A stretch of 64,000 bases of DNA from Cymbidium sinense (taxonomy: Eukaryota > Streptophyta > Magnoliopsida > Asparagales > Orchidaceae), in assembly GCA_021442155.1 (NCBI GenBank), contig CM038216.1, positions 88,942,945 to 89,006,944 of the forward strand, written 5' to 3'. How positions within the stretch are numbered: the first letter of the stretch is position 1; every line of letters begins with the position of its first letter. Both the position numbers and the translations under genes were made by a program. Shown here piece after piece: positions 62,001 through 64,000 of this stretch. Under the pieces are notes generated by a model that was given only the letters and a program-made list of their open reading frames with translations, was not told the DNA's origin and made no database searches.

Positions 62001-64000
62001 ACGAGCCTTAATACACACACATTACATTAAGTCACCACTTCTAGCTTTATGTTAGGGTGGTGCATGGTTTGATGTATGTTTGGTTTTATGATATACTCTT
62101 GTAGACTAGATGTTAGGGTGTATGCTTGTATTTTGAATGTTAGACTGTGATTAGCCTAATTATATTTTATGTAAGAGATTATGCTTAAGGGGTGCTTAAA
62201 ATAAATATAAAATGCTCTCTTTTGAAAGTTACTTAACCCATTAGCATAATCTATACTAGGACAGGGGGACTTGGTTACCCATGTACAGGATGCTATGTCT
62301 AAATTATACATATAATCACTTGGGTTGTATGGTGTGTTTAGCTAACACTTATTTTGCAGGTGTAATTAGATTTATTTTCTTATTCTTATTGTAATTATGC
62401 ATTAAGAATTTGGTTAAGTGTTATGAGGGGATTAGGATGAGCGGAGGCTATAAGTCTTTGGCCTGGGAGGCCCCATGATGCCTTTGAACTAAGCAAATCC
62501 AAATGATGAAATAGAAAAGATATAAAGATATGAAGATATGAAGACCCCTCATAACATTTATTCATTTATAATTATAATTAGTCTTCTACATTACTAGGAT
62601 GTATAAGGGTAGAGCTGAGCTATCCATTTCTCTTTTCGGATTGTATGGAGGTACCCGACCGTACCAGCCTATTATTCATTCACGTTGAGTTTATAAATTG
62701 ATTGATGCTTTGTTTAAAATTGTGTAATAGAAATGGCATGTATTTTCCTAGTTTTTTCATATATGATGACTTAATGTGTAGCCTGGATCTGCTTAGGCTC
62801 TTAGGGAAAAATAAACTTTTTATCCCAATCACAACTCATAACTAAATTTTCTAAAACAACTCATAACCTCATTTAATTCCTAGGTATTAAATCAAAATAA
62901 TTAAAAGATTTAGGAACCCCTTAGCTAAATGATGTATGTTTAATATCATGCATATCATCTTGTTTCATTCTTACTAAAAAAGGGTTTCCATCCCTGCACG
63001 ATATGGAAATACTTGACCCCTTTGGAAAACACCTCTTTCTCTCTGATTTAGCCAATAACCCTATTTTATCATGCATTTAGGCATATAAAATCCTATGGCC
63101 TGTGTCAAAATAAGGAATCCAAAATCAAAGAAAAATTGATAAAATTTGCATTATACAAAGTCATTATTCATACCACTCATGCTCTAGTCTCTTAGAGAGT
63201 GGGTTTAAAGACTTTAGTTTCTTTATAAATAATAACATCTTAACCATCTTGCAAAACATATGACTTGACCACATGGATTTAAAATGTAGGAAGAGTTATA
63301 TAGCTACCACTCCAGGCAGTTATAATTCCAATAGTCGGGTGATTTACTCTCTCCTGTGGAGGTAAATAATATACCAACTTTTCTCCTTAGATTTAGGACA
63401 TGCTTTGGCCCTCGCCAAAGATCCCAAGATTGAGGATCTGAGATTACCATTTCCCCTAAGGTTATAAGCATAAATCCTCACCTCTTAAGCATTTCTATAA
63501 TTATTGTGAGATTATAAGTCCTAGCTTTCTAATAAATTTCAACACAAATAAATAATTCCCTTCAATTTCAAACATATAAAGCCTAATAATAAGATAAATT
63601 GGAATGATCACTAGGTCTTCTAATATCATGAGCATCCCTTACTCATTTCCTTTTGGCTTAGATAACAAGTCTCTCCTTCTAATCTAACCCACTTGATTTT
63701 CCAAATATAACCAATTTATTGATAGTCCTACCTTTGAATTCTTTGGAGACAACAATTTCTTACTTTAATCGTGAGTATTCCTAAGGAACTCACCTTCCTT
63801 AGGATGTAATTAACTATGGGGTCATACCCCTATAAGAAACTTTATAACCTAGTTTAAATAAACCCTACTTCATTCATCCATATAAAGTAGGAAAAAAATC
63901 TCTAGTACATTCAAAGACTCATCATGCCTTAGGAGTCCTTATTAGATGATTGGGTCCATCGTAGGGTAGTTATTTTTATCTTTCAAGATAGTGCACTATT
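56065..64000 (+). repeat. R-c: longest copy of repeat family R, runs off the window
   Basis: It starts TATTGACCTCACTTTGGG and is collinear with R-b up to about 60750, then with R-a from about 60205 to 63285. The last 700 bp have no counterpart here. It includes a TTGACC-rich zone (56240-58200), a palindromic G-box CCACGTGG (59401-59408), an ATTAATTAA-rich zone (59430-60200), a TA microsatellite (60839-60857), two hairpin repeats and an acceptor-like box at 62341-62359. At over 7.9 kb it would be an unusually long LTR. ORFs up to 70 codons are not protein-like. Confidence 0.65.
60839..60857. repeat. TA dinucleotide microsatellite
   Basis: An uninterrupted TA run of about nine to ten units lies in R-c. 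It is absent from R-a at the matching place, where 'AATAATATGTG' stands. Confidence 0.85.

Noticed and set aside
1..64000. tRNA, rRNA or snRNA genes
   Set aside because: No cloverleaf-type A and B boxes or rRNA signatures were noticed on either strand. A tRNAscan-SE and Infernal run would settle it.

Overview
This window looks like intergenic heterochromatin from a seed plant nuclear genome. It holds no intact gene. Three things support this: decayed Ty3/gypsy LTR-retrotransposons with plant Tat-lineage traits (two RNase H domains, a long repetitive non-coding stretch after pol), about 22 kb of degenerate plant-type telomere repeat (CCCTAAA on the + strand), and captured pieces of a plant glycine-rich RNA-binding protein gene. 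I could not name the species. I saw no tRNA, rRNA, CRISPR or bacterial-type operon.

Layout. 1-3562: element A (+), an integrase remnant and its 3' non-coding repeats. 3566-5227: fragment R-d (-) of a long non-coding family called R here. 5228-17285: element B (-), the most complete retroelement, with gag, protease, RT, two RNase H domains, integrase, a 3' non-coding region and a 5' leader made of tandem hairpins. 17285-20553: R-a (+). 20553-41919: composite telomere-like satellite, interrupted by captured gene fragments at 23068 and 30066. 41920-42353: third captured fragment. 42354-42757: more telomere-like sequence around about 115 bp of unique DNA. 42758-44219: AT-rich satellite. 44219-51012: element C (-), pol only. 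51013-55225: R-b (+). 55226-56062: small telomere-like block. 56065-64000: R-c (+), running off the window.

A, B and C are one family. A and B converge on R-d, so 1-3562 and about 5280-8690 form an imperfect inverted repeat. R copies share one sharp end (TRTTGACCTCAC). R-d abuts B's 3' non-coding region there, so R is a candidate LTR, but no polypurine tract or primer-binding site was found. R-a and R-b are both cut off and followed by telomere-like DNA.

The least expected signals are: (1) tandem hairpins upstream of B's gag whose arms change in compensating pairs around a conserved loop; (2) telomere-like units of about 0.8-1.4 kb punctuated by a common spacer and partly duplicated as a block of about 6.85 kb; (3) three copies of a GRP-type gene end inside that satellite; (4) Asn in place of the first integrase catalytic Asp in both B and C. 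All alignments were made by eye.
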